Source: Norana najaformis
Lineage: Eukaryota; Annelida; Clitellata; Crassiclitellata; Hormogastridae
Direction: 5' to 3'
Assembly (NCBI GenBank): GCA_964023275.1
Contig: OZ029914.1
Span: 48,996,530 to 49,060,529, forward strand
Length of the DNA stretch: 64,000 nt
A program made the position numbers and the translations under genes. The notes beneath the pieces are model-generated. The model had not been told where the DNA came from. It searched no databases and worked only from the letters and a program-made list of their open reading frames with translations. This document shows, piece by piece, positions 13,037 to 23,500 of the stretch (position 1 is the first letter of the stretch; each line of letters begins with the position of its first letter).

Positions 13037-13251
13037 TCTGTCCTGCTCCTCCTTTCTTTTTCTAGATTTTTGCGACATCTGGTGACTGCTAGAACCGTTG
13101 AAGTAGATCTAACCTAACCTTGTCAATTTTACCATTCCCCTTATTATGATTAGTGCCAAGAAAAACTTTAACCGTGTTTTTTATATTATTTCAGCGATTT
13201 GATAAAAACACAACAGCTTCCAATTTCAACCCTGCATCCTACGCTATATGA
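3171..13251 (+). CDS. Gene A: two-Ig-domain single-pass receptor (six-exon model)
   Basis: The proposed exons are 3171-3231, 7408-7728, 9840-10163, 10877-10987, 11878-11936 and 13195-13251. They sum to 933 nt, giving 310 residues and a stop with no frame break. The order is signal peptide, V-like Ig domain, second Ig domain, TM helix of about 25 hydrophobic residues, and a short basic tail of about 40 residues ending PASYAI. The Ig and TM introns are phase 1 and the last is phase 0. The second Ig domain shares GNWxPxMEW with genes B and C, which shows common descent. The tail lacks YxxL/V pairs, so it may signal weakly or act as a decoy or ligand-type partner. The first exon is the least certain. 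Introns hold a piggyBac remnant and a LINE piece. Confidence 0.65.
3304..3652. repeat. Inverted repeat pair, MITE-like, in gene A intron 1
   Basis: Positions 3304-3332 and 3624-3652 are perfect reverse complements (29 bp, core ATACAGCTGGCCATTTGC), with imperfect pairing outside (AAAGCGTATA against AAAGCGCATA). About 290 bp separates the arms, and no transposase frame lies between them. This fits a small non-autonomous DNA transposon or a hairpin-forming element. Family unknown. Confidence 0.6.
3660..5370. other. Gene A intron 1, no gene seen; probable old repeat at 4300-4850
   Basis: The short open frames here look like noise. The 4300-4850 stretch is more GC-rich than its surroundings and has the texture of an old LINE 3' region, but no diagnostic motif was found. 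No splice-bounded Ig exon was recognised. Confidence 0.4.
5373..5453 (+). CDS. Candidate 81-nt symmetric exon in gene A intron 1
   Basis: It has a strong acceptor (TTCTTTCTACAG) and a consensus donor (GGTAAGTC). Read in phase 1 it is 2+78+1 nt, so it can be included or skipped without breaking the frame. It would encode WPSLPIQKGTRF and then a hydrophobic HCFWYTLVALSLLS. If spliced directly to the IgA exon, this stretch would itself make a good signal-peptide end. It may be an alternative or cryptic exon. No homologue was seen in genes B or C. Confidence 0.3.
5460..6440. other. Gene A intron 1, nothing recognised
   Basis: AT-rich sequence with no sustained frame and no recognised element. 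A TATAAAA at about 6452 precedes the conserved block at 6526 but has no associated start. Confidence 0.4.
6526..6740. repeat. Conserved intronic block shared with genes B and C
   Basis: The stretch containing GAACTGTTCGTTTTA-like and GAAAATCAAAGACT motifs and CGACGGTT matches 20775-21010 (and its copy near 34233-34468) with clear but diverged identity. In gene A it lies before the first Ig exon; in genes B and C it lies after the first Ig exon. It is either an old paralogous intron or promoter segment, or a dispersed repeat. Confidence 0.6.
6750..7360. other. Gene A intron 1 end; repeat-like, purine-rich tract 7288-7356
   Basis: 6940-7260 looks like the 3' region of an old retroelement but has no firm match. 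7288-7356 is a nearly pure GA tract on the + strand (GAGAGACAGAGATAGAGACA type), about 50 bp before the IgA acceptor. Confidence 0.4.
7408..7728 (+). CDS. Gene A exon: V-like Ig domain (IgA)
   Basis: The acceptor TTTCACTTTCAG and donor G|GTAAGT bound 321 nt with phase 1 at both ends, the usual form of an Ig-domain exon. The domain has the B-strand cysteine (IEMACKSDC), the core tryptophan (NLLWYVRKN) and the F-strand TYICLEP. It ends in SAELIWLG, much like SAQLVVLG at the end of the first Ig domain of gene B. One extra cysteine pair (KSDCQC) is unusual. NNT and NSS are possible N-glycosylation sites. Confidence 0.8.
8318..8385. repeat. (CAT)n/(TCA)n microsatellite
   Basis: A run of CAT triplets with short interruptions. 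It produces a spurious serine- and histidine-rich open frame. Confidence 0.9.
8603..8990 (+). mobile_element. piggyBac-like transposase, N-terminal remnant
   Basis: An ATG at 8603 is followed by an in-frame stop, then an open frame. It has a short lead (RLSAANASKLISEW), a long acidic stretch (DDVEIDDDCEDSD) and ISKDGNTKWYT, RTPADIV and ETPSALFSYF. That order (acidic leader, KDGxTKW, xPGVxxxxxTPxxxFxxFF) is typical of the start of piggyBac/PGBD transposases. The catalytic domain is absent. A dead remnant in gene A's intron between the two Ig exons. Confidence 0.65.
9230..9640 (+). mobile_element. LINE fragment, reverse transcriptase palm region (RTE/CFDP2-like)
   Basis: Across frames the + strand reads a decayed YADD region (FADAPAMVADTIDGL near 9306), then EEYDMKVN, KTKVMRLS, then ITADA and RIAMEKTFWKR. 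This matches the YADD to KTKVM to YLGSIIT order of RTE-like LINE reverse transcriptases. Stops and frameshifts are frequent. The fragment has no ends and lies in a gene A intron. Confidence 0.7.
9840..10163 (+). CDS. Gene A exon: second Ig domain
   Basis: The acceptor TTTTTTAAACAG opens 324 nt ending in phase 1 at AAG|GTCTGT, a weak donor chosen by phase and by alignment to gene B. The domain has cysteine LTCSVEF, tryptophan MEWKE and F-strand SYTCTTKF. RGNWAPTMEW matches SGNWIPVMEW of genes B and C, and TATNVP matches SATNVP near the end. NISG gives one N-glycosylation sequon. Confidence 0.75.
10180..10870. other. Gene A intron, nothing recognised
   Basis: AT-rich sequence with no repeat or exon supported. 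Confidence 0.4.
10877..10987 (+). CDS. Gene A exon: transmembrane segment
   Basis: A 111-nt exon, phase 1 at both ends, with acceptor TTGTAG and donor G|GTAGGG. It encodes EPFSTLIMASAIIASILI followed by AAIITLLIVLF and then IRKEKTK. This is a clean TM helix with a basic stop-transfer sequence, so the tail is cytoplasmic. No charged residue lies inside the helix. Confidence 0.75.
11225..11350. repeat. Trinucleotide repeats (ACT)n, (AAT)n, (CAT)n
   Basis: Consecutive triplet runs switch from TAA to ACT, back to TAA, then CAT and CAG. The preceding GTGGCGCTTAATAAAT resembles the tail region of the small insertion near 900, suggesting a retroposon tail. Confidence 0.8.
11878..11936 (+). CDS. Gene A exon: juxtamembrane tail
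   Basis: Acceptor TTCTTCTTCAG, donor G|GTAAGT. The 59 nt enter in phase 1 and leave in phase 0. It encodes RNQKEKQSNEEKANCMLIL, a highly charged juxtamembrane piece. Confidence 0.65.
12380..12605. repeat. Repeat-derived segment with ACTTCTAGAGCGC motif
   Basis: ATTAGAAACTTCTAGAGCGC is shared with the 5' junction of the LINE at 59767. The rest is denser in GC than the intron around it. Probably a retroposon fragment; family not named. Confidence 0.4.
12981..13034. repeat. (TA)n microsatellite
   Basis: More than 20 TA units in gene A's last intron. Confidence 0.95.
13195..13251 (+). CDS. Gene A last exon
   Basis: The acceptor TATTATTTCAG begins a phase-0 exon encoding RFDKNTTASNFNPASYAI and a TGA stop. 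It matches the phase-0 end of the previous exon. The single tyrosine is two residues from the end, so it cannot form a YxxL/V motif. Confidence 0.6.
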   Translation, partial: RFDKNTTASNFNPASYAI

Positions 13252-13295
13252 GGCGTGTAGGAGACGATGACAAAGAAATCTACCCATCACAGAAA

Positions 13296-13590
13296 CACGT
13301 TATGAAAGCCGAACTTGACGCTAACTTATAGAATACATAGAATTATCTTTTAACAAAAACAAAGTTTAGGCCCAACGCTGTTTTTTCCCATAATTTGAAA
13401 GTACAACATTTTGAAGTTGTAAATTTGCCAGTTTTAATATTTGAAATACTAAATTATGCTTAATTCGTATAAAGTCGGACATTAATTACCTGGTGACTAT
13501 TTGATCAGAAATTCGGCTATGGAAAAAATCAGTGAAAACGGTAGTGCATAATGAAATAATAGGCATTCGGAATGAAAGAAGTAACTGAGC
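13296..13590 (+). other. Gene A 3' UTR block, conserved in gene C intron
   Basis: This stretch (TGAAAGCCGAACTT, then GTTTAGGC, GAAAGTACA and GTTGTAAATTT) aligns with 43923-44215 inside the last intron of gene C. No close AATAAA was found; the nearest clear one is at 14264. Confidence 0.55.
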
Positions 13591-13599
13591 TTGACTCTA

Positions 13600-15620
13600 T
13601 TTTTCCTGCCTGTAGGCCTAATACTTCTGATTTTCATCATGTGCAAGAGTAAAACAAAAAAGGTAAACTCAATCATCACAATTCGCATATATGACCTTCA
13701 AAGGAATTGATTTTCTTGTGTCTTCATTATTCCTAGTACAGTTTATGTATTTCAAGAAGAAAGGATGAGTTAGAGTAATCAATAATTTATTACGCACCTT
13801 TATTGTCGATACTATCCATTGAAGTGCTAAGCTGGAAGTTTCGGTGGAATCTCAAACAAGACTACAGGAAGTATAGGTAAATTTTGGGATCGCTATTTTT
13901 TGTCCTTTTCAGTGATAATCTTAGGAAGTGTGATCCTGGGTTTCAAGGATACTTTGGTTAAAGTACAGACAAGACAATCAGCAACTGAAAAACTTTTCTT
14001 ACTGGGTATATGGATCGATAATAACATGTCAAATTTTGCAAAACACACAGTTTAAAACCGCGGACAGAGAGGTGCAAACGGAATCATGTCACTTAATTGC
14101 TGCTATGTAAGACATTAGTAAGTAAGACCATTCTTGACACGCCATGTGTCTATCGGCTGAGCGAGGAATCATAGGCTGCTATGTATTAGAAAAAGCATAT
14201 CTTTTCATGATGGATTTAGCTTGACACAAACTATACTGTTCAGCGAATTACCTGCACTCGAAAAATAAACCAGAAAATTATTGTTTTCCTGTGTTACATT
14301 TGAAGCGTGTGTGCAGCATTTGTGGTAAAAATGAACACAAACACGAAGTAAACAATGGTCTGATCCAAGAAACTCGGGTATTTAAAATTTCGGCTTCGTT
14401 ATTGTTTAAATTTCTATTTTGAATTACGTGAAAGTATATGGGCTCTTGTTCATTACATTCGTAAAAGAACTTCTTGACCATCATGTAATGTGTAATCGTC
14501 ATCATAGTCATCATTATAATTGTCATCGTAACTGTTTGTCTCAACTAAACATGCCGTTCTCGATATAGTCTGTACGATGTGCGATGGGTCTGTAATTTTA
14601 ACGATTGCTGGTGGCATCTACTGAGCGGACTCTTTAACGACTCTAGACAAGTTATTCGCGCATACTTGTCTCGCGCCTCAAATTCAATTTTACTGCCGTT
14701 GCTCAGTAAAAAATTATGATGAACTATTGTATAAATAAAGACTAAATAATTTCTTTCAATGAGTGACTCGATCACTCAGTCAATCCGTCAGCCAACCCGT
14801 GTATCAATTAATTAGTGCATCAGTGAATAAGTCATTCTAATCTAATGACTTCAATAGAATCGTTATCACAATGCCCAAGGCATCAATTGATGACCGCTTC
14901 ACGCGAAATCGTAATCAAATCATATTCGACTGAAGAAGCCAGGTCGAATTCCAATGGGTCAGCGAATCCAAAAGTTATGCTATGGTGGGTAAGAGAAAGA
15001 AGTGAGTCTTAAGTTTAGATACGAGTGACATCAAAGAACTGACGGAACAAAATTAGAACTTGGCTGCGAATTCTGTAACTGTGGACTAGCAACCGAGAAC
15101 ACTCTAGGACACTGACACTGTTCTGGTACGAGGTACAACAAGAATGACTGTCCATTGATCGAGTGCAACATATGTTGATATGACAAAAGAGCATGGATCC
15201 GTCAACAGTTCCGTCAATCAATCAGTCAGTCAATCAATGAAAGTGAACAGATTTAAAAAACGCTTAAATATGTTTTGAGAAGGATTTATTTAATCAAACA
15301 CAACGCCCAAAATTAAGTGAAAACCCCGAACGCCTAACAGCCGACTCACCCAAGTGAATTTAAGTAAATAAGTCGATCTGAGCGCTTAAATAAGCCCAAT
15401 GGAAAGATTTTGGTTTTGGACGGTTCTAAAGAATTTTTCTGACCGTCCCTCCATGCTTGTACAACTTCAGATCCATGCGAGAATTATTTGAAATAAGGGC
15501 CAGGACTATCGAAAGACCTCAAAAGCCGAGTTTCGTCTTCATATAGAACCATAGATTGTGGTTCTATGCTCTGCCAGCAAGAAATTCACCAAGCGGCGCA
15601 GTATAAAGGATGAAAAGAAC
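13600..15620. other. Intergenic, nothing recognised
   Basis: Between gene A's 3' end and the duplicated region. Short open frames on both strands look random, and no TE domain was seen. Confidence 0.4.
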
Positions 15621-15629
15621 ACGACTCAA

Positions 15630-16477
15630 TTTCTGTTATCATGTATTCAAGCAACAAACTAATACTAAACGCCTCAACTTGTTCTTTGTGACGCAGGTCT
15701 ATAAATTAGTTTCTTTATTGATTTCATTCATTAATCTATTCATGTATTCGTGTTTTCAGTCATTCATGCACTCATTCATTCTGAAAACGATTTCTCATTT
15801 TTTCAGAAAATGTGTATTTATGTTGGTTAAAAATTGTTATTTTAGAGTATAAATTAAATTATTAATCTCTTAAATATTATTATATATATATAAAGGTCTA
15901 CACTTTCCACTTGATGTTAAACTCCGTCACCGCCTTTAATCGTGTTGTGCCAGTTCCAACGCTGGATAAAGGAAGACGGCGACGCTAATCATCTTCGTTA
16001 TGACACAGCGTCGTTACACAGATACTACAAGTACTTGGCCCGAACTCCAAGCCTCTTGACTCGAATTTGATTCGATAATTCGTATTCCGTGTCACGATTA
16101 TTCAAAATGTTGCGTCGAAAATGTGACGAAAAATAACTCATATGCTTGCTTGCTAAAGCACCGTAATAGGGTGAACATTGTGAACTAAAGCAGTTGGATA
16201 GGGTTATCAGTGTTAATGTAATAAAACAACTTGATATCGTGTCTTTCGTACGCATAAGCCACATCTTTCGGATTTGATGCATAGACGTGTAATTTCAGTT
16301 ATAACAATTACGATTTCCTGAAATATCCACTCTAAACTCAACAATTTTGAAAGAAACAAAATTTTTCTTCTTATTCCAGCCAGAAGGCAAATTAACTAAA
16401 ATTACATGTCTGATGCATCAAAGCCAAAAGATGTGGCTTATGTGTACGATGACTACATTATTTTCCACGAAATAATG
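15630..16477. repeat. Older diverged duplicate flank (pairs with 29215-29936)
   Basis: Shares long segments such as AACTAATACTAAACGC, TTCTTTGTGACGCAGG, CACTTTCCACT and the TCTGATGCATCA region with 29215-29936, but with many substitutions and indels. Similarity jumps to near identity at 16478. Confidence 0.75.
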
Positions 16478-17224
16478 TTTGAAGTTTGAAATGTTCTATT
16501 ACACTGCAATGGTCATAATAACTTTCAAAATGTTCTTTTGTTTCGCATTACATAAAATGATTTTTTTAAAGATATGTATTATTATATTGGTTTGCTTATG
16601 ATCACTTTTGAATTGTTATGCTATTGTGTGTTTTGTTGACTAAATGCAATTGCATGTATTCTTGCTACTAAATTTTGAGCGTTTGTTTTGAAATAAAAAC
16701 GATTATTAACCTGCGTACATATCTTTTCGATTAAAATAATATACCTCTCTAAATCTCTAACCGACAGAAGAGAAATTCGGTACTCTCAGCTCTATATTAA
16801 ATGTTTTGCCAACTGTCTATTTCATTCCAACGACCTAGAACTCGCTTTCTATCCTGACCTTCATTCTTGTCTCTAGTACTCTCCAAAAGTCTTTTATTCA
16901 TGCTATTTAACCCTTTTGAGCGAATTACAAGAAACCACAGGTGTAAAGAGAAATAAAAACGCTAGAAACGTGATCTGTATGAAAATCTTTTTAAAAGCGT
17001 GATGGAAAACGTTGGTAGCTGAATGAGTAGAACAGGAAAGCCAAATTGGCATGGGTCGATGGCAATCGCGGTGACTTATAGAAGAAGGAAACACATCATG
17101 AAACATATAATGATGTTCAGTTTGGTAAGTATCCTGCAGTCTATTTGCAAATACTTTGACATTCATATAACGTCTTTTAAAGACGTCATGTGCCTTGTTT
17201 TGTCTTGTCTTTAATTTCCTCGAG

Positions 17225-17690
17225 CCGAGGGTTGGCCGCACCACGAACAATGCGATACCATCTGCGGCTGGTCCTCGTTTCTTGTAATTACTGGTCGAAC
17301 GATAATTCAGTCCACGACTTGATGTTGTCGATCCATGTCATCTATGGTTGTCCCTGAGCTCGAGATCCATACATTTTTCCTTGTATGACCTTTTTCCCAA
17401 AGCAGTCTCCAATCTTTCATAGCGTGAGACCGAAGTATGACAGGTTCCTCTATTTGATTAATCCTAGCCGACTCCTCTATATTCCTGCCGTCTCTAGGAC
17501 CCAATCGTTTGTCATCTTGGCTGTGCACGGTGCTTAACCATCCACCCCAGACACTTCATTTGAAATGCGTTGATTCTTGCCTCTTCATCTTTCTTTATGG
17601 TCCAGCACTCACAGTCATACTGTGCCACTGGCCATACAAGAGTTCTCAGAAGTTTTATGTTTTTTTGCAAGCGCTATGCCATGTGTGTTT
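17225..17690 (-). mobile_element. LINE 3' end (RTE/CFDP2-like), broken
   Basis: Minus-strand pieces include VWPVAQYDCE, INAFQMKC, LGPRD and the WIDNI-like region before the end, then RRWYRIVRGAANP. This is the same C-terminal order as the + strand fragment at 47350. It is repeated at 30683-31148 within the duplicated block. Confidence 0.65.
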
Positions 17691-18149
17691 CCGAGTTCTT
17701 AAATGCTGCCCAACACACTGTCCTTTTGCCAGTCTCCACCGAATCTCTCGACTGCACAGGCAGAGTCTTCGGTTATCAGTGAGCCAAGATTGGTATGCGG
17801 ACTGTTCATCAAAGGACGATTCATCAAAGGACTGTTCATCGAAAATGAGTTGAAACCTTTAACTTAGTGAATGGAATTTGTTTACTTTTGGCTTGAGTTG
17901 GGTTGCTTTATTTCATGTTAGATGAACTAAGTTTAAATTCTCTTGCATCCCCTCCGCCACCATCATTATCCATATATACCCCAGAGATTTTAAGTGGAAA
18001 CTTAAGCATAATCGTTACATGTCAATTGTAGTTCAGAACAGGCAGATTGCATTTCTTCAAGTTAGTTATTACGTCTAACGTATTACATTTCAATAGGAAA
18101 TAAATATGTTTTGATGAACAATCCTCTTGATGAACAGCCATGCTGAATC

Positions 18150-18500
18150 GTCTTCGCTTTGAGCGCTATCTTCGTCGGTCTTCGTCTATTGCTCTGTATT
18201 CGAGATCTCTGCCTGAGGCATGGTCTTCGCCTTGAGCGCTGTATTCAACGGTCTCCGCCCGAGGCGCCATCTTCGACGGTCTTACCCTGGGGCGCCCTTT
18301 CCGCTTGAGACACAATCCGACGGACGATCTCCGCCTAGGACCGTCCGCCGACGGAAATCGATCTCACAGCCGTAAAGTCCTGGACCACAAGGGTCCGGCC
18401 GAACCACCCCTCTCACACGAATTTTTGCGACATATTTTTGGCTGAGTTTTGCGTGAGTGCGATAGCCCAACAGTGGTGACTTTTCCAGCCATCTGCCCAT
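18150..18500. other. GC-rich block, unidentified
   Basis: Markedly richer in CG and CCG words than its surroundings. It has imperfect internal repetition of GTCTTCGC and TTGAGCGCT-type units at 18160-18280. A 72-codon minus-strand frame exists but matches nothing I recognise. An unidentified repeat or an upstream CpG-type region are both possible. Confidence 0.4.
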
Positions 18501-18584
18501 TACTGGTTTACAGATGAACTTGTTCTAATTAACTTTAACCTGCATAGGCTAGCGAGCGCAGCGTTAGGGAGAGGTGATTAAAAG

Positions 18585-18735
18585 ATGCTATGTGAAATGA
18601 TTTATTACGTGCATACATACATACATCCATGGGCCTACATACGTACACGGATGCATACAAACATTCATACGCACGTATATATGGATGAACGTACGTACAT
18701 ATGCACGTATATGCATAGGTCTACACACATGCATA
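18585..18735. repeat. Degenerate CATA-type simple repeat
   Basis: CATACATACATACAT grading into degenerate ACGTA/GCATA words. A second stretch lies at 19415-19550. Both produce spurious His/Thr/Tyr-rich frames. Confidence 0.8.
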
Positions 18736-18814
18736 CAATTTTTAGCTGCTGCAGCCTTGTCTCAATTTGAAACTTTTTAGCCAGTTAGAGGATTCATTTT
18801 CGCCTTGTCACAAA

Positions 18815-18826
18815 TGCGCATGCGCA
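18815..18826. promoter_or_regulatory. Candidate NRF1-type palindrome upstream of gene B
   Basis: TGCGCATGCGCA is a perfect palindrome matching the animal NRF1 consensus. It is about 320 bp upstream of the hydrophobic ORF at 19144. An identical site lies at 32273-32284 upstream of gene C. Function is inferred only. Confidence 0.35.
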
Positions 18827-19143
18827 GCATATTAGTCTATTTGTCGTGCAGGATTATCTCTTGCAGTGTAGTGGTTATTTGTTCTAACAGGGATGTCTGT
18901 CCCACGGCAACACTAGCTTTTATGCTTCTTGTAACGTCAGCCACTCTGCAGTAGGACTAAATATGGCTATTAGTTTCGAACGTTACGACATACGTATTTT
19001 TAAAACAACATTGCGAAGTATAAGCTCAGGTCACTAAGAACTGAACGTAAGCAAGCAGAGCTCTGGTCCGTGTTAGTAGTCTTACAATACAGCTTGCACA
19101 TCCCTCAGTTCACTTTAACGGATAACATCTGTTAACTGACTTC

Positions 19144-19218
19144 ATGATGTATCTATTGTTGTATGTTACAGCTATCTATTTTCTTTGTCAAGCAGTTTTC
19201 AATATATTATTGCGATGA
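19144..19218 (+). CDS. Candidate signal-peptide exon of gene B (boundary unresolved)
   Basis: The ATG opens MMYLLLYVTAIYFLCQAVF, a good hydrophobic leader, closed by a stop at 19216. The segment resembles gene A's signal exon at 3171 at DNA level (GCTATATTTG-like core). The possible donors are weak (T|GTCAAG in phase 1, A|GTTTTC in phase 0), so how it would join to the Ig1 exon is unclear. It may be an unused relic, with translation starting at 20215. Confidence 0.3.
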   Translation: MMYLLLYVTAIYFLCQAVFNILLR

Positions 19219-20182
19219 ATAGTTTACCAGCTACAAACCTCTTCCACGGTTAGTACGCTTTTCAATGGTAATTAATTACGATCAGAGCTTTACATTTTAT
19301 TATGGATCACTCTGACTCCGACCACGACCACCATAGTTTTACAACTGTTCCTCATTGTTTTCCAAATATTATGCACTCTAAGGATTTACCTTCTGTGTTC
19401 TTCGTCTATATACATACAATCATAATTTTATATACATAGGCACCTGTATACGTATTTACGCATATACATACAAGCATATGTATATGCATGCGTGTATGCA
19501 TACACATATACTTACCTGCATAATGCATACACATATGCATACATACAAAAGTCACAGTAGCTGTGAAATGCCTTCAACTGCCTATCTTTCACTCATACAA
19601 TTTGTATGTATGCTTCAGAAAAAGCAACACAAAGCTAGTCATTTTCTTAGTCATTTTCAGTGAATTTACTGTATGTCGGAAATCTGTTTGTATATAGACC
19701 ATAAATATAAATTAGCAGTAAAACAATCAACTATCCAATTGAAGTTTTACAAAATGAGCTGTATAAATGTTCATATGCATATATACCCTTGTTTTTAGCT
19801 TATGCGTCTTAGAAGGATTAAGTGTTGTAATTAAATTATTTTTCCCTGCGTTATAAATATGCTTCGGACCACAATTTTATTTAGCGCTTTTCAAGAATGT
19901 GTAAAAAGCCAAAATCAAACTGTTATTTCTCCCGATTTGTTCAGCTTTTCAGATGTTTCTCGTGTTTGCGATAGACTGCCAATTTGTCTCAGCTGATATA
20001 CAAAAAAGCTCAGAACTTAAGATTTATTGGTTAACACAATAATAACCACACAAGATAATATAACTACGGAGGATGTTATGTTTGAAGCTCTCACTGAAGT
20101 GTTGGCTAGTTTGTTTAGCCCGAACGTTTATAGGTAGAAGTACAGCGTAATTATTGGTGTATTCGTTACTTTTCTTGCACAG

Positions 20183-20572
20183 GTAGGCCCATCAGATCGA
20201 GATATGTGTTGATAATGGTTGCCTTGATCGTGCAGTATTACCACACGCTCACTGCACATTTAGCGAAACCGACGAATACAGTTTCCGTTGTGGGGAACAG
20301 AGCGAGAATGGAATGCAGTAGGAACCCGTCTGTGCTTCCGATTAATTGGGAATTTGCTTCAACCGGTTCCAATAATTTCTCCCGCATCTACACTAGTCGA
20401 CTTATAACAGCAAATCTCTCTTCGAGGTATAAGATCGGCACAGACGGCAAAACACGATACGATATCGTTATAGATTCTGTCGATTTGTCTCATGCTGGAA
20501 CATACAGATGCTCGCCTATTATCGAAGAATTTATAAAAGTGACATGGGATTCAGCCCAACTCGTGGTTCTAG
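20183..20572 (+). CDS. Gene B exon: leader plus V-like Ig domain (Ig1)
   Basis: Acceptor TTTCTTGCACAG, donor G|GTGAGA, phase 1 at both ends. The ATG at 20215 starts MVALIVQYYHTLTAHLA, a short hydrophobic leader ending in an AxxA-type site. The domain then has RMECSRN, PINWEF, a YKIGTDGKTRYDIVI D/E-strand region and DLSHAGTYRCSP (the classic DxGxYxC motif). The end is SAQLVVLG. NNFS and NLSS are glycosylation sequons. Confidence 0.8.
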
Positions 20573-23500
20573 GTGAGATAGTAAATACTTTTTTCAAATT
20601 ATCCATTTCTTGTTTCATACTTCAGTGCTGTTGATAGATTCGAAAGTGCTTTTTTAAATACTTTCATAAAATGCGGTATTGCATACCTAGGACCTACTGT
20701 AAGAGCCTGTACAAGCGGACGCAAATGCATTGTGAGAGAGCGCGAAGATTTTGTAGGAGTGGTCTGTTGTGGTTAACTTGAAAGTTTGAGTTGCAAATGT
20801 CGTTTATAGATGCATGCGCTTGGAAACTGTGATCATTCAAGTGCTGTTGTGATTGAACTGTTCGTTTTAATTAAAATTACGAAAATCAAAGACTTTACTC
20901 GGGTTAGCGTTTTGCTGCGAATCGGGCAATTCGACGGTTTCATGCCCGATTCTTGACAACTGCGAAACTCGTCGACGGTCACTTAGAACTGAATGTAAGC
21001 AAGCAGAGCTCAGATAACTAGAAAAGCCATCAGTGAAGGAGTCCCGCACAAACGCAGAGCCCAACCAACAAATTCATATCTACACTGTGTCCGGAAAAAT
21101 TCCAAGGCTCTAAAATATGAATGAAAAAACAATAGTAGATAATAATCAATTTAAAAACCTTTTTGATCCGTACATAATTACCAACAAAATTCTTTGTAAT
21201 TTATCAACGGCCTCCGTTTAAAATTACGTCACAGTGACGTATTTGAATTTTATATTTTGTAAAGAAAGTTGCTAGAAAAATGGCGTTCAGCGAGGAAGAC
21301 AAAATTGTTATAAAATTTTTACGCCAAAACAACAATTATAGTGCAAATAAGTTTCTGAAAGAATTTCCGGATAAAGGTTGGACATTAGGATTAAACTGTT
21401 TTTGGAATTTTAAAAATACAGTTTCCGTTGTGGGGAACAGAGCGAGAATGGAATGCAGTAGGAACCCGTCTGTGCTTCCGATTAATTGGGAATTTGCTTC
21501 AACCGGTTTCATATTTACCGTAAAGCCTTGGAATTTGTCCGGACACAGTGTAGAGTTGACAGATAACACCTCATTCAGAGTTCCTTGAGCGCGCTGTATA
21601 GAAGCCGATGAAGGCCGCAGCACACGATAACCTCGCTGTCCAGGAATCCTTCGCAGATGGTAGATGCCACAGCTGACACCAAGTTCATAGTTCCTGAACC
21701 GCGTTGTAGAGAAGAAGAGGAACAACAGCTGACAAAAAATAGCTGACGATGAAGTCCGCAGCAAACGATAGCCTCACCAGACAGCCGTCCCTCGCAGGTG
21801 GTAGACGCCACAGCGTCAGAATAGCTCTTGGATCACCACATTTGTGCAGGATAGACATACGTTACCATCCGGCCTGTTGATCGTAAAACCTCTCCATGAT
21901 TTATGGACAACACCACACCACACCAGAGGTTCTCCTCGTAGTTCCTTCACCATATCCAACATTTCCCTGTTGCAGACGGCCTGTAGATCTGAGGCTTGGC
22001 ACTGTCCAGCTAGGAACCTGTCAGCTTTCTGATTTTGTGAACTGGTCCAAATTTCGGAAAGAGTGCGATAACATGCGACGAAGCACAGTTGAAAAACTCA
22101 CGAATTCCACTCCAGAATCGACAAAACAATCTCGAAACGCAGATCAGTTACAGTAGAAGTCCAAACATTCAAGAACTATCGAGTAAATTCCCCATAGGAC
22201 CAAAAAATCAATCTGGATGGCGCCTCGATGCTGTTGATACGACGCTGGCAAGTACAGCTAAGCAACGACAAGCCCGACTTGTGCATGAAAGGGTGACCGC
22301 CCAGTGAATACTAGGCCACAATAGCCAATGCAACCCTCCTTCGTTTCGGGTATCCTGCTGTTGACTTGCTGTGGTCATGTTTTGCTCTTCAACCGAGACA
22401 TCCATCATAAGCTGAACCATCTACACCTTACTCACATAAAATGGTAAATATTGCGCCGACCTACTTATAATAGGGACTCGGTCTCCATTCTCTGGTTTGA
22501 TTTGTCACAGACCCCTCCACTTACAACAGCCAAGATGCTAAACTATCTATGTGGTAATAAGTACTTGGAACAGCACTATTTTCATTTATAAGCACTTAGA
22601 ATGCAAGAGTTAATGAAAATAGGTTTTCATCCTTGTTGATTCACAATTAGAGATGATATCAGCCTCATTATTGATCTGAAAATAATTGATCTCGAAAGAA
22701 CTTTAAAATAATTAAAGGTCTAAATATTTGCAGCCTCTGATCCTGTTTGCAAAACGAATGCAAGCGCTTTGAACGATATCTTCGTGGAAGGTGATTACAT
22801 TCGAATGTGGTGCACAGTCAACTTCAGTGGTAACTGGATTCCGGTCATGGAGTGGACCAAGAGTAACGGACAAACAGTTGATGCCAATATCTTTCATACT
22901 AGTACATCGACCACAGTAACATCGTCGTCGATAACACAGTTAAATTCAAATGACAATGGAGTTACGTTCACGTGCAAGACGACCATCAAACCAATGACCA
23001 CGTTTAACAGCACTACGAGACCAGGCGAAGCTTCTGCAACCAATGTTCCTCACTACCAGCACTTGTGGAATTTCAAGGCTAATGTATCATGTGAGTAATG
23101 AAATTTATGTTACAATTAACGCCTTTATGGTATGCGATGATTTTTCTAAGGTAGATACTTTGGAGATATCTGCACTATTGAGCATTTGTCAAAATTAAAG
23201 TCATATGCCCATTATAAAACTACTTAAACGTTCTTCGTAAATTTTAATGCAGTATCTCGATAAAATCTTTCATCGGACAATGTGTGACATTATTTTGTGC
23301 CAGCAAATAAGCCGCATATTGTTTCTTTAGTCCGAGTTTTGTTACCGTTTGGGTTGTGGCACAAATATGCGCGTTTACGTAATTACGAACAACATGACAT
23401 AAGATTTCCATTATTTCTATGCTTGTAATATTTTTGTATCCTCTTATTAACAAAGCACTGTATTCGATCATTGCTGAGCGCCGCTCCAGAACAGCGTTGG

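Noticed and set aside
18282-18500. GC-rich minus-strand frame as a possible element gene
   Set aside because: No recognisable domain. The region is better described as an unidentified GC-rich repeat.
21336-21764. 142-codon minus-strand open frame (and its copy at 34802-35230)
   Set aside because: It overlaps the mariner element and the antisense of the captured Ig piece, has no known motif, and changes at several sites between copies.
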